Below are positions 11,263 through 21,183 of a DNA stretch of 56,000 nt, piece after piece; positions within the stretch are counted from its first letter, which is position 1; every line of letters starts with the position of its first letter. A model generated the notes under the pieces. That model did not search any database. It was not told the DNA's origin and worked only from the letters and a program-made list of their open reading frames with translations. The DNA is from Candidatus Omnitrophota bacterium (GTDB lineage: Bacteria; Omnitrophota; Gorgyraeia; Gygaellales; Profunditerraquicolaceae). Position numbers and translations under genes: made by a program. Where the stretch lies: positions 1 through 56,000 of the forward strand of contig QZKA01000004.1 of assembly GCA_003598135.1 (NCBI GenBank). Direction: 5' to 3'.

Positions 11263-12993
11263 GTGTATACGTCCAATTACAACCGCAGGGCAAAAGCGGT
11301 ATTCTTTATCTTTGTCATTTTCTTTTTGATTTGTAGTGCCCGCCTTTTCTTCGTTCAATGCTTTCATTCCGAATATCTCAAGAGCCTTGCCAACAGGCAG
11401 CATAATCTACTGGTTGAGCTTGAGCCCCGCAGGGGCACTATTTTTGATGCGAACCTAAGGCCGCAGGCAGTCAATCTGGCAGTTGATTCTCTTTATGCCT
11501 GTCCTATTGAACTCTCCGAGATAGAAAAAGAAGATATCGTAAGAAAACTGCCACCCGTCTTAGCCGTTAGCCGTTCATTCTTGGAAGAAAGGTTATCAAG
11601 AAAAAAATATTTTGTCTGGCTTGCGAGGAAGTTGACGACTGCGCAGGCAGAAGCGATAAAACAGCTTAAGCTTAGAGGGTTGGGGTTCATCAAAGAGAGT
11701 AAGCGTAGTTATCCAAACAACTATCTTGCCAGCCATCTCATCGGGTTCGCGGGCCTCGATAATAGAGGGCTTGAAGACATAGAGCTTTATTACGATAAGT
11801 ATTTACGGGGTGAAGCTGGATGGGCGCTTGTGTTGCGTGATGCGCGGCAAAACAGGCTTAATTTTTATGAAAATATGATGCAGCCGAAAGACGGCTATGA
11901 TTTGGTGCTGACGATAGACGAAGTGATCCAGTATATTGCCGAGCGCGAACTGGACAAGGCCTACACTATGTATTATGCCAAAGGCGCCAGCATTGTGGTG
12001 CTGGAGCCGGATACCGGAAAGGTGCTGGCATTGGCTAATCGGCCTTCGGTTGACCTTAACACCTATGCCACCAGCACGACGGATTTGTTGCGCAACCGCG
12101 CTATCTGCGATTTATTTGAGCCGGGGTCGGTCTTCAAGATTGTTACTGCTTCTGCCGCCCTTGAAGAGGGTAAGTTTACCGAGGAAGATAAGATTTTTTG
12201 TGAGAATGGTTCATATAAATTAGCTAATCATATCCTGCACGACCATAGGCCTCACGGTATGTTGACATTCAGGGAGGTTATTGAACAGTCCAGCAATATC
12301 GGCGTCAGCAAAATTGCCCAGGCGCTCGGAAGCGACACGATTTACAAATACATAAGGCTATTCGGTTTCGGTTCAAAAGCCGGGATTGATTTACCTGGAG
12401 AAATTGTCGGCATGATAAAGGAGCCTCGTCAGTGGTCTAAAACTTCTATAGGGGCTGTTCCTATGGGGCAGGAGGTCGGCGTTACCGCGTTACAGCTTGC
12501 ATCGGCGATTTCCGCCATTGCAAACGGCGGCCTTTTGATGAAGCCGTATGTCGTAGAGGAAATCCGGGACAAGAGCGGCCAGCCCATTAAGCAGTTTTCT
12601 CCTGTTGAGGTGCGCAGGGTGATCTCTGAAGAGACTGCAGCAAGAATCAGGAGCATACTGACGGGTGTTGTTGAGAACGGGACCGGAAAGTTGGCTAAGT
12701 TCGGCGATTGTTCTGTTGCGGGCAAAACCGGCACTGCCCAGAAAATCGAGGCAAACGGGACCTATTCACACGATAAATTTTACGCTTCATTCATCGGATT
12801 TGCGCCCGCAGATAAGCCTGTCGTTGCGATAGTGGTAGTGCTTGATGAGCCGCGCCCGTATTATTTCGGAGGCGTGGTTGCCGCGCCCGTATTCAAAAAC
12901 GTGGCGCGCGATGCGTTGCGGTATCTCAAAAGTAATCAAATGTTTTTCGCAAACAATACCTTGGTGTTCAATGACGCTGGCAGAACTCATTAA
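11263..12993 (+). CDS. ftsI: Division-specific peptidoglycan transpeptidase FtsI (PBP3)
   Basis: A 576-residue class B penicillin-binding protein that cross-links septal peptidoglycan with FtsW. One N-terminal membrane segment (about 11-30) is followed by the dimerisation domain, with RRGTIFDANL at about 54-63. The transpeptidase motifs are SVFK (active-site serine about 290), SSN (about 342) and KTGT (about 487). No PASTA domains follow. The start is GTG 11263, since no ATG fits before the membrane segment. The end overlaps murE by 23 bp. Confidence 0.94.
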   Translation: MYTSNYNRRAKAVFFIFVIFFLICSARLFFVQCFHSEYLKSLANRQHNLLVELEPRRGTIFDANLRPQAVNLAVDSLYACPIELSEIEKEDIVRKLPPVLAVSRSFLEERLSRKKYFVWLARKLTTAQAEAIKQLKLRGLGFIKESKRSYPNNYLASHLIGFAGLDNRGLEDIELYYDKYLRGEAGWALVLRDARQNRLNFYENMMQPKDGYDLVLTIDEVIQYIAERELDKAYTMYYAKGASIVVLEPDTGKVLALANRPSVDLNTYATSTTDLLRNRAICDLFEPGSVFKIVTASAALEEGKFTEEDKIFCENGSYKLANHILHDHRPHGMLTFREVIEQSSNIGVSKIAQALGSDTIYKYIRLFGFGSKAGIDLPGEIVGMIKEPRQWSKTSIGAVPMGQEVGVTALQLASAISAIANGGLLMKPYVVEEIRDKSGQPIKQFSPVEVRRVISEETAARIRSILTGVVENGTGKLAKFGDCSVAGKTGTAQKIEANGTYSHDKFYASFIGFAPADKPVVAIVVVLDEPRPYYFGGVVAAPVFKNVARDALRYLKSNQMFFANNTLVFNDAGRTH

Positions 12994-14437
12994 ATCCATA
13001 CAGGGATACCGGCTTTATTCCGGCCTGGTTGATTTTGAAGTGAAGGGCATCAGTTGTAATTCTTCTCAGGTTGCCCCCCAATTTCTTTTTGTTGCGATAA
13101 AAGGAAACAAACAAGACGGCCACGCATTTATCAAGGAGGCGGTTGCAAAGGGGGCAGGCGCAATACTGCTTCAGGATGAAGCATTCGGACTGCCGTTTAA
13201 AGAGAAAGTGGCTATTATTCAGGTAAACGACAGCCGCCACGCACTGGCCCGGCTGGCTGCACTTTTTTATGGTGAGCCTTCTGGCGCACTCAAAGTAGTC
13301 GGGATTACAGGGACGAACGGAAAAACCACAATCGCTTACCTCGGGGAAGCCATAACCAGGGAAGCAGGATTATTATCTGGGGTGGTCGGTACGGTTGAGT
13401 ACCGTTTTGGGTCGCACACATTCCCTTCGAAAAATACTACTCCCGGTCCGCTTGAGCTTGAGTCTTTGCTTCATGGTATGGTGCAGGAGGGAGTGCAGTA
13501 TTGCTTCATGGAGGTTTCTTCCCATGCGCTTGACCAGGGCAGGACCGAGGGGATATCTTTTTCTTCGGCGATTTTTACCAATGTCACCCAGGATCACCTG
13601 GATTACCACGGTACGCTGGAAAATTATTTTCAGGCAAAGGCAAAGTTATTTACGGGTTTGGACGGGCATTCCTTTGTAGTAATCAATAATGATAATAGTT
13701 ATGGGAAAAGGCTGCTTGGTTTAATCCAGTGCCGCGCAGTGACCTATGGGATAGAAGAGCATTCGGATGTGATGGCGGCAATTACCCGCATGAATTTAAC
13801 CCATACTGAATTTACGTTGACACACAAAAACATAAAGGTTCCGGTACGCACGAAACTCATCGGTTGCCATAATGTATATAATATACTCGCATCGTGCGCC
13901 TGGGCTTTTAAGGAAGGGCTAAAGTCGGAAGTTGTTGTTTCTGCGATTGAGCGTTTTGATTCGGTCCCGGGTCGGCTCGAGAGAATAGATGCGGGAGGGG
14001 ATTTTTTCGTTTTTGTCGATTACGCACATACCGAGGATGCGCTCTTAAACGTGATACAGACGCTCAGGCAGGTCTCAAACGCAAAGATCATCGTAGTATT
14101 CGGTTGCGGGGGAGAGCGGGATACTACCAAAAGGCCGAAGATGGGCCGCGTGGTGACGGAGCTGGCAGATTATGCGGTTATTACCAGCGATAATCCCCGT
14201 TCCGAGGACCCGGATGGAATTATCAGTGATATAAAAAATGGCATTTCAAAAAATAATTATACGGTCGAAGTTGACCGTTATGCGGCAATTAAAAAGGCAG
14301 TCTCTCTTATTGAGCCGGGCAATATTCTGCTGGTGGCAGGAAAAGGCCATGAGAATAGCCAGATACTTAAAACCGGACCCGTTCCTTTTGATGACCGTGA
14401 GGTTGTAAAAGAATGTTTACGCTTGAAGAAATTCTAA
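12971..14437 (+). CDS. murE: UDP-MurNAc-tripeptide synthetase MurE
   Basis: A 488-residue Mur ligase adding the third peptide residue to UDP-MurNAc-L-Ala-D-Glu. The ATP-binding P-loop is GITGTNGKTTIAYLG (about 111-125). The substrate-recognition motif DNPR in ITSDNPRSEDP is the form seen in meso-diaminopimelate-adding enzymes, so the peptidoglycan is probably DAP-type. The open frame extends 43 codons upstream inside ftsI, but similarity begins at MTLAELIKSIQGYRL, so ATG 12971 is used. It overlaps murF by 25 bp. Confidence 0.95.
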   Translation: MTLAELIKSIQGYRLYSGLVDFEVKGISCNSSQVAPQFLFVAIKGNKQDGHAFIKEAVAKGAGAILLQDEAFGLPFKEKVAIIQVNDSRHALARLAALFYGEPSGALKVVGITGTNGKTTIAYLGEAITREAGLLSGVVGTVEYRFGSHTFPSKNTTPGPLELESLLHGMVQEGVQYCFMEVSSHALDQGRTEGISFSSAIFTNVTQDHLDYHGTLENYFQAKAKLFTGLDGHSFVVINNDNSYGKRLLGLIQCRAVTYGIEEHSDVMAAITRMNLTHTEFTLTHKNIKVPVRTKLIGCHNVYNILASCAWAFKEGLKSEVVVSAIERFDSVPGRLERIDAGGDFFVFVDYAHTEDALLNVIQTLRQVSNAKIIVVFGCGGERDTTKRPKMGRVVTELADYAVITSDNPRSEDPDGIISDIKNGISKNNYTVEVDRYAAIKKAVSLIEPGNILLVAGKGHENSQILKTGPVPFDDREVVKECLRLKKF

Positions 14438-15795
14438 AAGCGACAGGCGGTACTCTCTTCGAAAAACCAAAGAAATTCCTTGCCGGCGCCATCTCCATTG
14501 ATTCTAGGGCGCTTGTCAAAGGGGATGTTTTTATCGCGATTAAAGGAGAGAGGTTTGATGGCCACGATTTTATAGAACAGGCTGCGCGTAAAGGGGCTTC
14601 ATTGGTAATTATAGACAAGAAGAGGGGTCAGACCTCGCCTTATAAGCGCAGCCTTGCAAAAACAGCAAAAACCGCGGGGGTCCTTGAAGTCAAAGACCCA
14701 GTAGCCTCTTTGGCTGATTTGGCTCGTTTCCAAAGAACGAAATACCCTGTTCCGGTCATCGCAGTAACGGGCAGCAATGGAAAAACGACAACTAAGGAAA
14801 TGATAAGTCACCTTCTTTCGTCAGGGCACAGGGTCCTTAAGAACGAAGGGACAAAGAACAATAATATCGGGCTGCCTCTGACACTGCTTAAACTCGATGC
14901 TTCCTTTGACAGCGCGGTGGTTGAAATAGGCACAAATCATCCGGGAGAGGTGAGACAGCTGGCTGAGATTTGTTTGCCCAATATAGGCGTTATTACCAAT
15001 ATCGGGCCAGCGCACCTTGAGTACTTTGACACGTTGCAGGGCGTGTGTAAAGAAAAGTTTTCTTTAATCAGGAGCCTTACGCATCCACGCATAGCCATTT
15101 TGAATAGAGACGATGTCTGGTTAAAGAAAAGGTTATGCCGCGCCTCAAGAAATTTCTTTGCGGTCTCTTACGGTGTGCGCAATGCTTCTGATTTTTCATG
15201 CAGCAGGGTGGCACTCAAAGGCGGGTCCTTTTCGTTTCTGGTAAACGGAAAATATAAATTTACACTGCCTACAATGGGGTATTATAATATCTATAATGCC
15301 CTGGCAGCTGTGGCGGTAGCGCGTATGTTCGGCATTGGCTATAAAACGATACTTTCAAGAATCGCCGATTTCCGGTTTCCTGCTGGTAGGCTTGCGATGC
15401 GGAAGATCGGCGGAATCAGGTTTATCGATGATACATATAATGCGAATCCGCTTTCCTTCAATGAGGCGCTCAGGGTGCTGGCCGCAACTAGGGTCAAAGG
15501 CAGGAAGATCTGCGTTATGGGTGATATGTTTGAATTGGGGCGGCATAGCCGCGCTTTTCATTCCCGGGCAGGTGAGGCAGCCAGTGCTGCCTGTGATGTG
15601 CTTGTGGCAGTAGGTAGTTTGTGCAGGCATGCGGCAGAAGCGGCGGCCGGCCGCGGACTGGATAAGCAACAAGTCTTTACATGCGCTGATTCGATCCGGG
15701 CGAAAGAAATCTTGCGTAATAAGATAAAGCCCGGGAAAGATGATATTGTGCTCGTGAAAGGTTCGCGCATGATGAAAATGGAGAACGTTTTTTAA
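14413..15795 (+). CDS. murF: UDP-MurNAc-tripeptide-D-Ala-D-Ala ligase MurF
   Basis: A 460-residue Mur ligase that attaches the D-Ala-D-Ala dipeptide made by Ddl (encoded at 23385). The N-terminal domain shows SIDSRALVKGDVFIAIKGE (about 29-47). The P-loop is VTGSNGKTTTKEM (about 118-130), followed by GTKNNNIGLPLTLL. The C-terminal domain contains FIDDTYNANPLSF. ATG 14413 lies within the end of murE, giving a tight overlap. mraY begins 3 bp after the stop. Confidence 0.95.
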   Translation: MFTLEEILKATGGTLFEKPKKFLAGAISIDSRALVKGDVFIAIKGERFDGHDFIEQAARKGASLVIIDKKRGQTSPYKRSLAKTAKTAGVLEVKDPVASLADLARFQRTKYPVPVIAVTGSNGKTTTKEMISHLLSSGHRVLKNEGTKNNNIGLPLTLLKLDASFDSAVVEIGTNHPGEVRQLAEICLPNIGVITNIGPAHLEYFDTLQGVCKEKFSLIRSLTHPRIAILNRDDVWLKKRLCRASRNFFAVSYGVRNASDFSCSRVALKGGSFSFLVNGKYKFTLPTMGYYNIYNALAAVAVARMFGIGYKTILSRIADFRFPAGRLAMRKIGGIRFIDDTYNANPLSFNEALRVLAATRVKGRKICVMGDMFELGRHSRAFHSRAGEAASAACDVLVAVGSLCRHAAEAAAGRGLDKQQVFTCADSIRAKEILRNKIKPGKDDIVLVKGSRMMKMENVF

Positions 15796-15798
15796 ACG

Positions 15799-16890
15799 AT
15801 GCTTTACCATTTACTGTATCCTCTAGAGAGCGTAATTTCATTTTTCAATATCTTCAAGTACATTACGTTCCGTGCTGCTATGGCGACGGTCACTGCGTTT
15901 TTTATCAGTATCGTCCTGGGGCCGTTGGTCATCCGTCTGCTCAGGCGTTTTCACATCGGACAGAACGTACGCAAGGAAGACGACAGCCGGCAGCTCTACG
16001 AACTTCATAGCAAAAAACAGGGGACCCCTACCATGGGAGGGGTGCTTATCCTGTTGGCCATAACTCTTTCTACGCTGCTGTGGGCAGACCTTCATAACCG
16101 CTACGTCATTCTGGCGCTCATGGGTACACTCTACCTTGGAGTAGCCGGTTTTCTCGACGATTACCTTAAGTATATACGAAAATGCTCAAAAGGTCTCACC
16201 GCATCCACAAAGATCATCAGCCAGGTGCTATTGGGCCTTATCCTCGGCGCAATACTCTTCCTTGATCCTGAATACAGTACGCAGGTGGATGTCCCGTTTC
16301 TCAAAAATGTTTCGCTCAACCTAGGTATTTTTTATATACTGTTTGTCATCCTGGTGATTGCGGGTTCTTCGAATGCGGTGAACCTTACTGATGGGCTCGA
16401 TGGGCTCGCAGTCGGTATCGTGGTGATGGTTGCCATTGCGTTCAGCGTCATTAGCTACGTATCGGGGAACATAAAATTTAGCCAGTATCTTTTTATACCG
16501 TATATTCCCAGGAGCGGAGAGTTGGCTGTCTTCTGTGGCAGCATCTTGGGTGCGGGATTGGGGTTTTTGTGGTTTAATTGCTATCCTGCGTTGATATTTA
16601 TGGGGGACGTGGGTTCTTTATCGCTGGGAGGCGCACTGGGGATAGTCGCAATTCTGATCAAGAAGGAGCTTTTGCTCCTGCTGGTGGGGGGGATTTTTGT
16701 GCTTGAGGCCCTTTCAGTGATACTTCAGGTTGCGTCGTTTAAACTTACCAAGAAACGTATTTTTAAAATAGCACCATTGCATCATCATTTTCAATTCCAG
16801 GGTTGGCAGGAGAACCAGGTCATCGTGAGATTCTGGATAATCGCCAGCCTCCTGGCCCTCCTGACGATAATTACCTTAAAGATACGCTAA
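15799..16890 (+). CDS. mraY: Phospho-MurNAc-pentapeptide transferase MraY
   Basis: A 363-residue polytopic membrane enzyme that makes lipid I on undecaprenyl phosphate. About ten hydrophobic segments are visible. Signature motifs are KKQGTPTMGG (about 72-81), FLDDYLK with its Asp pair (about 118-124), NAVNLTDGLDGLA (about 193-205) and the histidine cluster APLHHHFQ near residue 328. The 66-bp gap to murD contains no clear ribosome binding site. Confidence 0.97.
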   Translation: MLYHLLYPLESVISFFNIFKYITFRAAMATVTAFFISIVLGPLVIRLLRRFHIGQNVRKEDDSRQLYELHSKKQGTPTMGGVLILLAITLSTLLWADLHNRYVILALMGTLYLGVAGFLDDYLKYIRKCSKGLTASTKIISQVLLGLILGAILFLDPEYSTQVDVPFLKNVSLNLGIFYILFVILVIAGSSNAVNLTDGLDGLAVGIVVMVAIAFSVISYVSGNIKFSQYLFIPYIPRSGELAVFCGSILGAGLGFLWFNCYPALIFMGDVGSLSLGGALGIVAILIKKELLLLLVGGIFVLEALSVILQVASFKLTKKRIFKIAPLHHHFQFQGWQENQVIVRFWIIASLLALLTIITLKIR

Positions 16891-16956
16891 GGGTAGCCAA
16901 TGCGAAGCTGTCGGAAAGACTTATAATTCAAACACGTTAAGACTGCCCGTTTTTTT

Positions 16957-18240
16957 ATGAAAAACACTGAATATTTTAAAGGAAAAAAAATAACCGTTGT
17001 AGGCCTTGCGCGTTCAGGCAGCGCGTGTGCTGCGCTTCTGTCTTCGCTTGGCGCAGAGGTATATGTTACCGAACTGCAGGACAATGAAGTTACGCGAAGA
17101 AAAGCCTCGGAACTGATTGCCAGGGGTATTCAGGTGGAGCTGGGCCTTCACAGTGAAGGTTTTATAGCGCATAAAGATATGGTGGTGCTTTCCCCGGGCG
17201 TTGAGAATACCGCCCTGCCTGTGGTCTGGGCAGATCAATTTGGTGTTCCCATTGTGAGTGAAATCGAGATCGGCTGGATGGTCTGTCCTGCGCGGATTAT
17301 TGCGGTGACCGGCTCAAATGGCAAGACTACGGTCACTACTTTGATCGGGCAAGTCATTGAGGCAGCTGGAAAAAAGGCTTTAGTGTGCGGGAATATCGGC
17401 ACGCCTTTCACTTCGGTCGTCGCTGCCATGGTGCCAGAGGATTACGTATCTCTTGAGGTGAGCTCTTTTCAACTGGAACGCATACGCACCTTTAGGCCCT
17501 TTATTGCCTGTGTGCTTAATTTTACACGCAACCACCTGGACAGGTACCGTTCTATGGAGGAGTATGTGCAGGCAAAGAAACGCATCGCGATAAATCAGGG
17601 AAAAGGGGATTCCCTGGTATTAAATTATAATGATGAAACAGCCAGGGGCCTGGCAAAAGAGACAAAGGCAGAGGTGATATATTTTTATGAAGGGCAAAAG
17701 CTTAACCCTAACCAGGCAGCAGTCATGGCGGTGGGGTCGATACTGGGCATACGTAAAGATACAATGGAGGAGGTTTTTAAGGGTTTCAAGGGCCTCTCTC
17801 ACCGCATGGAATATGTTGCCCAGATAGCCAATGTTACCTTTGTCAATGATTCCAAGGCGACTACTGCCGATTCGACCCTTTGGGCCTTGAAGAATATACA
17901 GGGCAGGGTAATCCTGATTGCCGGCGGAAAAGACAAAGGGGTTGATTACCGACTTATTCTTGGCGTGGCAAAAGATAAAGTCAAAGAGCTTATTTTGATT
18001 GGCGAGGCTGCGGCAAAAATCGAAACTGCCCTGCGCAATGCCTTCCCCATACAAAAGGCAACAACCCTACAGGAGGCGGTAGAGAAGGCTTATCGTGATG
18101 CAGAGGCAGGAGATTATGTATTGCTTTCTCCGATGTGCTCAAGCTTTGATATGTTTTTAAATTATGAAGAACGGGGAGAGGTATTCAGGGAAGCAGTGAA
18201 AAAATTACTGTCAGCCAACCGGGGGGCGGCCGCTCACTAA
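16957..18240 (+). CDS. murD: UDP-MurNAc-L-Ala-D-Glu synthetase MurD
   Basis: A 427-residue Mur ligase adding D-glutamate. The N-terminal Rossmann motif is VVGLARSGSACA (about 14-25) and the P-loop is VTGSNGKTTVTTL (about 118-130). The motif usually written NITPDHLDRH reads NFTRNHLDRY here, a modest variation. The C-terminal domain contains NDSKATTADST. ATG 16957 follows a T run without a good ribosome binding site. The stop shares a base with the ftsW start (TAATG). Confidence 0.95.
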   Translation: MKNTEYFKGKKITVVGLARSGSACAALLSSLGAEVYVTELQDNEVTRRKASELIARGIQVELGLHSEGFIAHKDMVVLSPGVENTALPVVWADQFGVPIVSEIEIGWMVCPARIIAVTGSNGKTTVTTLIGQVIEAAGKKALVCGNIGTPFTSVVAAMVPEDYVSLEVSSFQLERIRTFRPFIACVLNFTRNHLDRYRSMEEYVQAKKRIAINQGKGDSLVLNYNDETARGLAKETKAEVIYFYEGQKLNPNQAAVMAVGSILGIRKDTMEEVFKGFKGLSHRMEYVAQIANVTFVNDSKATTADSTLWALKNIQGRVILIAGGKDKGVDYRLILGVAKDKVKELILIGEAAAKIETALRNAFPIQKATTLQEAVEKAYRDAEAGDYVLLSPMCSSFDMFLNYEERGEVFREAVKKLLSANRGAAAH

Positions 18241-19331
18241 TGCGTACAGTCCGCATAAAATTATTTATCACAACCGTTGTCCTTATCTGTATTGGTATTG
18301 TGATGATTTACAGCGCCTCTAGTATTTACGCCGCAGAGCGTTATAAAGACGGTGCCTTTTTTTTGAAAAGGCACCTTGTTTTTCTTGTGATAGGTGCGGC
18401 ATTGAGTATGCTTGTTATGAAACTAGACTACATGGTTTTGGGAAGGTTTGCCAAGCCCCTGTTATTATTTTCTTTTTTTCTGCTGGCTCTCGTATTGGTG
18501 CCGGGGATAGGCAGGGAGGTTGCCGGCGCACAACGTTGGTTCAGGTTCAAATTTTTTAGTTTCCAGCCGTCGGAATTGGCAAACCTGGCAATGATTATCT
18601 ACATCGCTGATTTTGTCACACGCAAAACAGAATACATCCGTGATTCGTTGCGGGGGTTTCTGCCCGTCCTTTTTGTGCTAGCTTTTTTGGTTGTGCTCAT
18701 ACTCTTGCAGCCTGATTTAGGGACTGCGTTAGCCATAAGCGCAGTAACTTTTCTTATGCTCTATGTCAGCGGGGTACGGACGCGGTATCTTGCGGGGATA
18801 ATCCTGACATGCCTGCCCGTACTTTTTGTCCTTATATTCAGCGTGCCTTACAGAAGGATGAGGATACTTGCTTTTCTTAATCCCTGGGCAGACCCGCGCA
18901 AGAGTGGTTTTCAGATTATACAATCGCAGCTTGCCCTTGGTTCCGGGGGGCTCTTAGGTGTCGGCCTCGGCCATTCACTGCAGAAGTTGTTTTATCTACC
19001 TGCTGCCCACACAGATTTTATTTTTTCGATCATAGGAGAGGAACTCGGCCTTGTAGGGACGCTGTTAGTAATTTTGCTGTTTATTTTTTTTATACGCCAG
19101 GGGATTAAGATCGTGCAAAGCGCGCAAAATAAATTCGGGTACCTGCTGGCGTTGGGATTACTTTCTATGATTTTACTTAAGGCTGCGGTCAATATCGGAG
19201 TCTCAAGCGGGATACTGCCTACCAAAGGATTGCCTCTGCCTTTTATAAGCTATGGAGGGTCTTCTTTGTTGTTCGATATGGTCAGTGTCGGGCTCCTTTT
19301 GAATATCGGCCGCTCAGGAGAGAGCCCATGA
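18240..19331 (+). CDS. ftsW: SEDS peptidoglycan glycosyltransferase FtsW
   Basis: A 363-residue SEDS-family membrane protein with about ten membrane segments that polymerises lipid II at the septum with FtsI. Family motifs include IGIVMIYSASS (about 18-28), the FQPSELANLAMIIY region, LQPDLGTALAI with the catalytic-type Asp, AHTDFIFSIIGEELG and the closing PLPFISYGGSSL. The paralogue rodA at 40392 serves elongation. Placement between murD and murG identifies this copy as FtsW. It overlaps murG by 4 bp. Confidence 0.95.
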   Translation: MRTVRIKLFITTVVLICIGIVMIYSASSIYAAERYKDGAFFLKRHLVFLVIGAALSMLVMKLDYMVLGRFAKPLLLFSFFLLALVLVPGIGREVAGAQRWFRFKFFSFQPSELANLAMIIYIADFVTRKTEYIRDSLRGFLPVLFVLAFLVVLILLQPDLGTALAISAVTFLMLYVSGVRTRYLAGIILTCLPVLFVLIFSVPYRRMRILAFLNPWADPRKSGFQIIQSQLALGSGGLLGVGLGHSLQKLFYLPAAHTDFIFSIIGEELGLVGTLLVILLFIFFIRQGIKIVQSAQNKFGYLLALGLLSMILLKAAVNIGVSSGILPTKGLPLPFISYGGSSLLFDMVSVGLLLNIGRSGESP

Positions 19332-20416
19332 AGATCTTGATTTTTACCGGCTCTAGCGGCGGCCATATGTTTCCCGCATTCGGCTTTCTCGATGCGCTGC
19401 AGGCAAGGTATCCATTGATAGAGACACTCCTTGTGCTGCCTAAGAAAAGCCTTGGGGAATGGGCCAAAAAGCGAAACTATCCCTACAAGGTTATTGAGGT
19501 AAGCTCTTTCGGGCTGGCGCAGGGAATACGCAATGTGAAGGCGTTCTTGCAGCTGTGCATCAGTTTCCTAAAAGTCATTTTCCTCTTTTTTGCATTCCGT
19601 CCTGCTGCCGTTGTCGGTTTCGGCGGACTAAGTACTGTCCCGGCAATTATGCTGGCGCATTGCCTCGGGATAAAGACATTGATACATGAGCAGAATGTGT
19701 TGCCGGGTCGCGCGAATGGATTTTTAGCGCCTTTTGCCGACGCAATTGCAGTTTCTTTTAAGGAAACCAGCCGATACATGGCGCGTTACGAAAAAAAAAT
19801 TGCCCTGACCGGCCTCCCTTTGCGAAAAGAGCTTACGAGGATCGAAAAGAAAAAGGCGCTGGCATTTTTCGGGCTGGATGATTCCTTTGTCACCATATTG
19901 GTTTTAGGGGGCAGCCAGGGCAGCCATCGTGTCAACATGGCGTTTTTGCAGGCGGTCTCCAGTCTTGTGCGCAAAGACGGTATTCAGGTGATCCATGTCT
20001 CGGGACCGCTTGACCATGCCGTATTGAAGGAGGCCTATGGCAAAGAAGGCATTCCTGCGGGGATTTTCGATTTTCTTGAAAAAATGCAGTTTGCCCTGAG
20101 CGCATGCGATATGGTCGTTTCTCGGGCAGGGGCCAGCACAATCGCAGAACTGATACGTTATGAACTGCCGGCTATACTTATTCCTTATCCCTTTGCGCGC
20201 AAGCACCAGGCTGAGAATGCAAAACACCTTCAGGAAATCGGCGCTGCCTTGTGCATAGAGGAGACAGCATCGCTGGCGAGCGAACTCAAGGATTGTATTG
20301 CTTCACTCGCCAATGATAAAGAACGGTTAATGCGGATGCGTTATGCCTACAGAAAAACAGCGTATCGCGACGGCGGTAATTTATTATCCGAAGCAGTGCT
20401 TTCTTTGTGCCCATGA
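19328..20416 (+). CDS. murG: UDP-GlcNAc transferase MurG (lipid II synthase)
   Basis: A 362-residue GT28 glycosyltransferase converting lipid I to lipid II on the inner membrane face. The N-terminal glycine loop reads FTGSSGGHMFPAF (about 5-17) where GGTGGH is usual. LIHEQNVLPGRAN and the donor-binding VLGGSQGS (about 196-203) are clear. The donor site continues in VVSRAGASTIAEL and PYPFARKHQAENA. It overlaps ftsW and the next gene by 4 bp each. Confidence 0.94.
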   Translation: MKILIFTGSSGGHMFPAFGFLDALQARYPLIETLLVLPKKSLGEWAKKRNYPYKVIEVSSFGLAQGIRNVKAFLQLCISFLKVIFLFFAFRPAAVVGFGGLSTVPAIMLAHCLGIKTLIHEQNVLPGRANGFLAPFADAIAVSFKETSRYMARYEKKIALTGLPLRKELTRIEKKKALAFFGLDDSFVTILVLGGSQGSHRVNMAFLQAVSSLVRKDGIQVIHVSGPLDHAVLKEAYGKEGIPAGIFDFLEKMQFALSACDMVVSRAGASTIAELIRYELPAILIPYPFARKHQAENAKHLQEIGAALCIEETASLASELKDCIASLANDKERLMRMRYAYRKTAYRDGGNLLSEAVLSLCP

Positions 20417-21183
20417 AGAAGATCATGTTTGCGCTGCTCTGCAGCATTGTGCCTGTGGCGGTAAGTGCCGCCCCAAAATGGAACACCGTAAAGAGCACGC
20501 ATTTTATCATTTATTATGCGAAAGCCGAGGATGCGTTTGTGCGTTCCGTCGTTGACTACGCAGAGAAATATTATGAAAAAATTGCTGACAGCCTCGGTTT
20601 TAGGCGGTATAATTTCTGGCTTTGGGACAACCGTGCCAAGATTTATATCCATGAGAACGCTCTAGAATACCAGAAAGAGACAGGGCAACCCAGCTGGTCT
20701 TTAGGTTCGGCTTCTCCCAAAGAGAAGATCATCCATACCTTTTTGCGCGAGGAGGGCTTTCTTGATTCGATTCTTCCGCATGAGCTGGGGCATATCATAT
20801 TCAGGGAATTCGTGGGTTTCGACAACCCGGCTATTCCCTTGTGGTTCGAAGAAGGAGTGGCGTCTTATCAGGAGGCCTCAAAACTAGCCATCGCCAAAGA
20901 GGTGGTGCGGCAGGCGCTCAAAGACGGCAGCTTTCTGAATATAGAAGGCCTTGTAAGGTTCGATGGCAAAAATATTAAAGACGAAAAAGTGGTGAATGTG
21001 TTCTATGCCGAATCGATAAGTATAGTGAATTACCTGATTAAGAAATTCGGCAACGACCGTTTTGTGCTTTTTTGTCAATACCTAAGGGATAAGAAGAATT
21101 TCGAGCGGGCATTGGCTTCCAGTTACCCCATCGCGAATATAAAAGAATTGGAACGCGGCTGGATCGAGGATATCAAGAAATGA
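20413..21183 (+). CDS. Secreted gluzincin-type zinc peptidase (peptidase MA-like)
   Basis: A 256-residue protein with a signal peptide (about 1-20, ending SAAPKW). The zinc motif HELGH (about 118-122) and a downstream WFEEGVASY supply two histidines and a likely third glutamate ligand, as in the peptidase MA-like gluzincins. It is probably exported to the periplasm. The ATG overlaps the murG stop and the murC start overlaps its stop, so it is co-translated with lipid II and UDP-MurNAc peptide synthesis genes. I know no standard dcw member of this type. The substrate is unknown. Confidence 0.8.
   Translation: MKKIMFALLCSIVPVAVSAAPKWNTVKSTHFIIYYAKAEDAFVRSVVDYAEKYYEKIADSLGFRRYNFWLWDNRAKIYIHENALEYQKETGQPSWSLGSASPKEKIIHTFLREEGFLDSILPHELGHIIFREFVGFDNPAIPLWFEEGVASYQEASKLAIAKEVVRQALKDGSFLNIEGLVRFDGKNIKDEKVVNVFYAESISIVNYLIKKFGNDRFVLFCQYLRDKKNFERALASSYPIANIKELERGWIEDIKK

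Noticed and set aside
12842..12970. 43-codon upstream extension of murE within ftsI
   Set aside because: The MurE family begins at the downstream ATG 12971; the extension is only an open frame inside ftsI.
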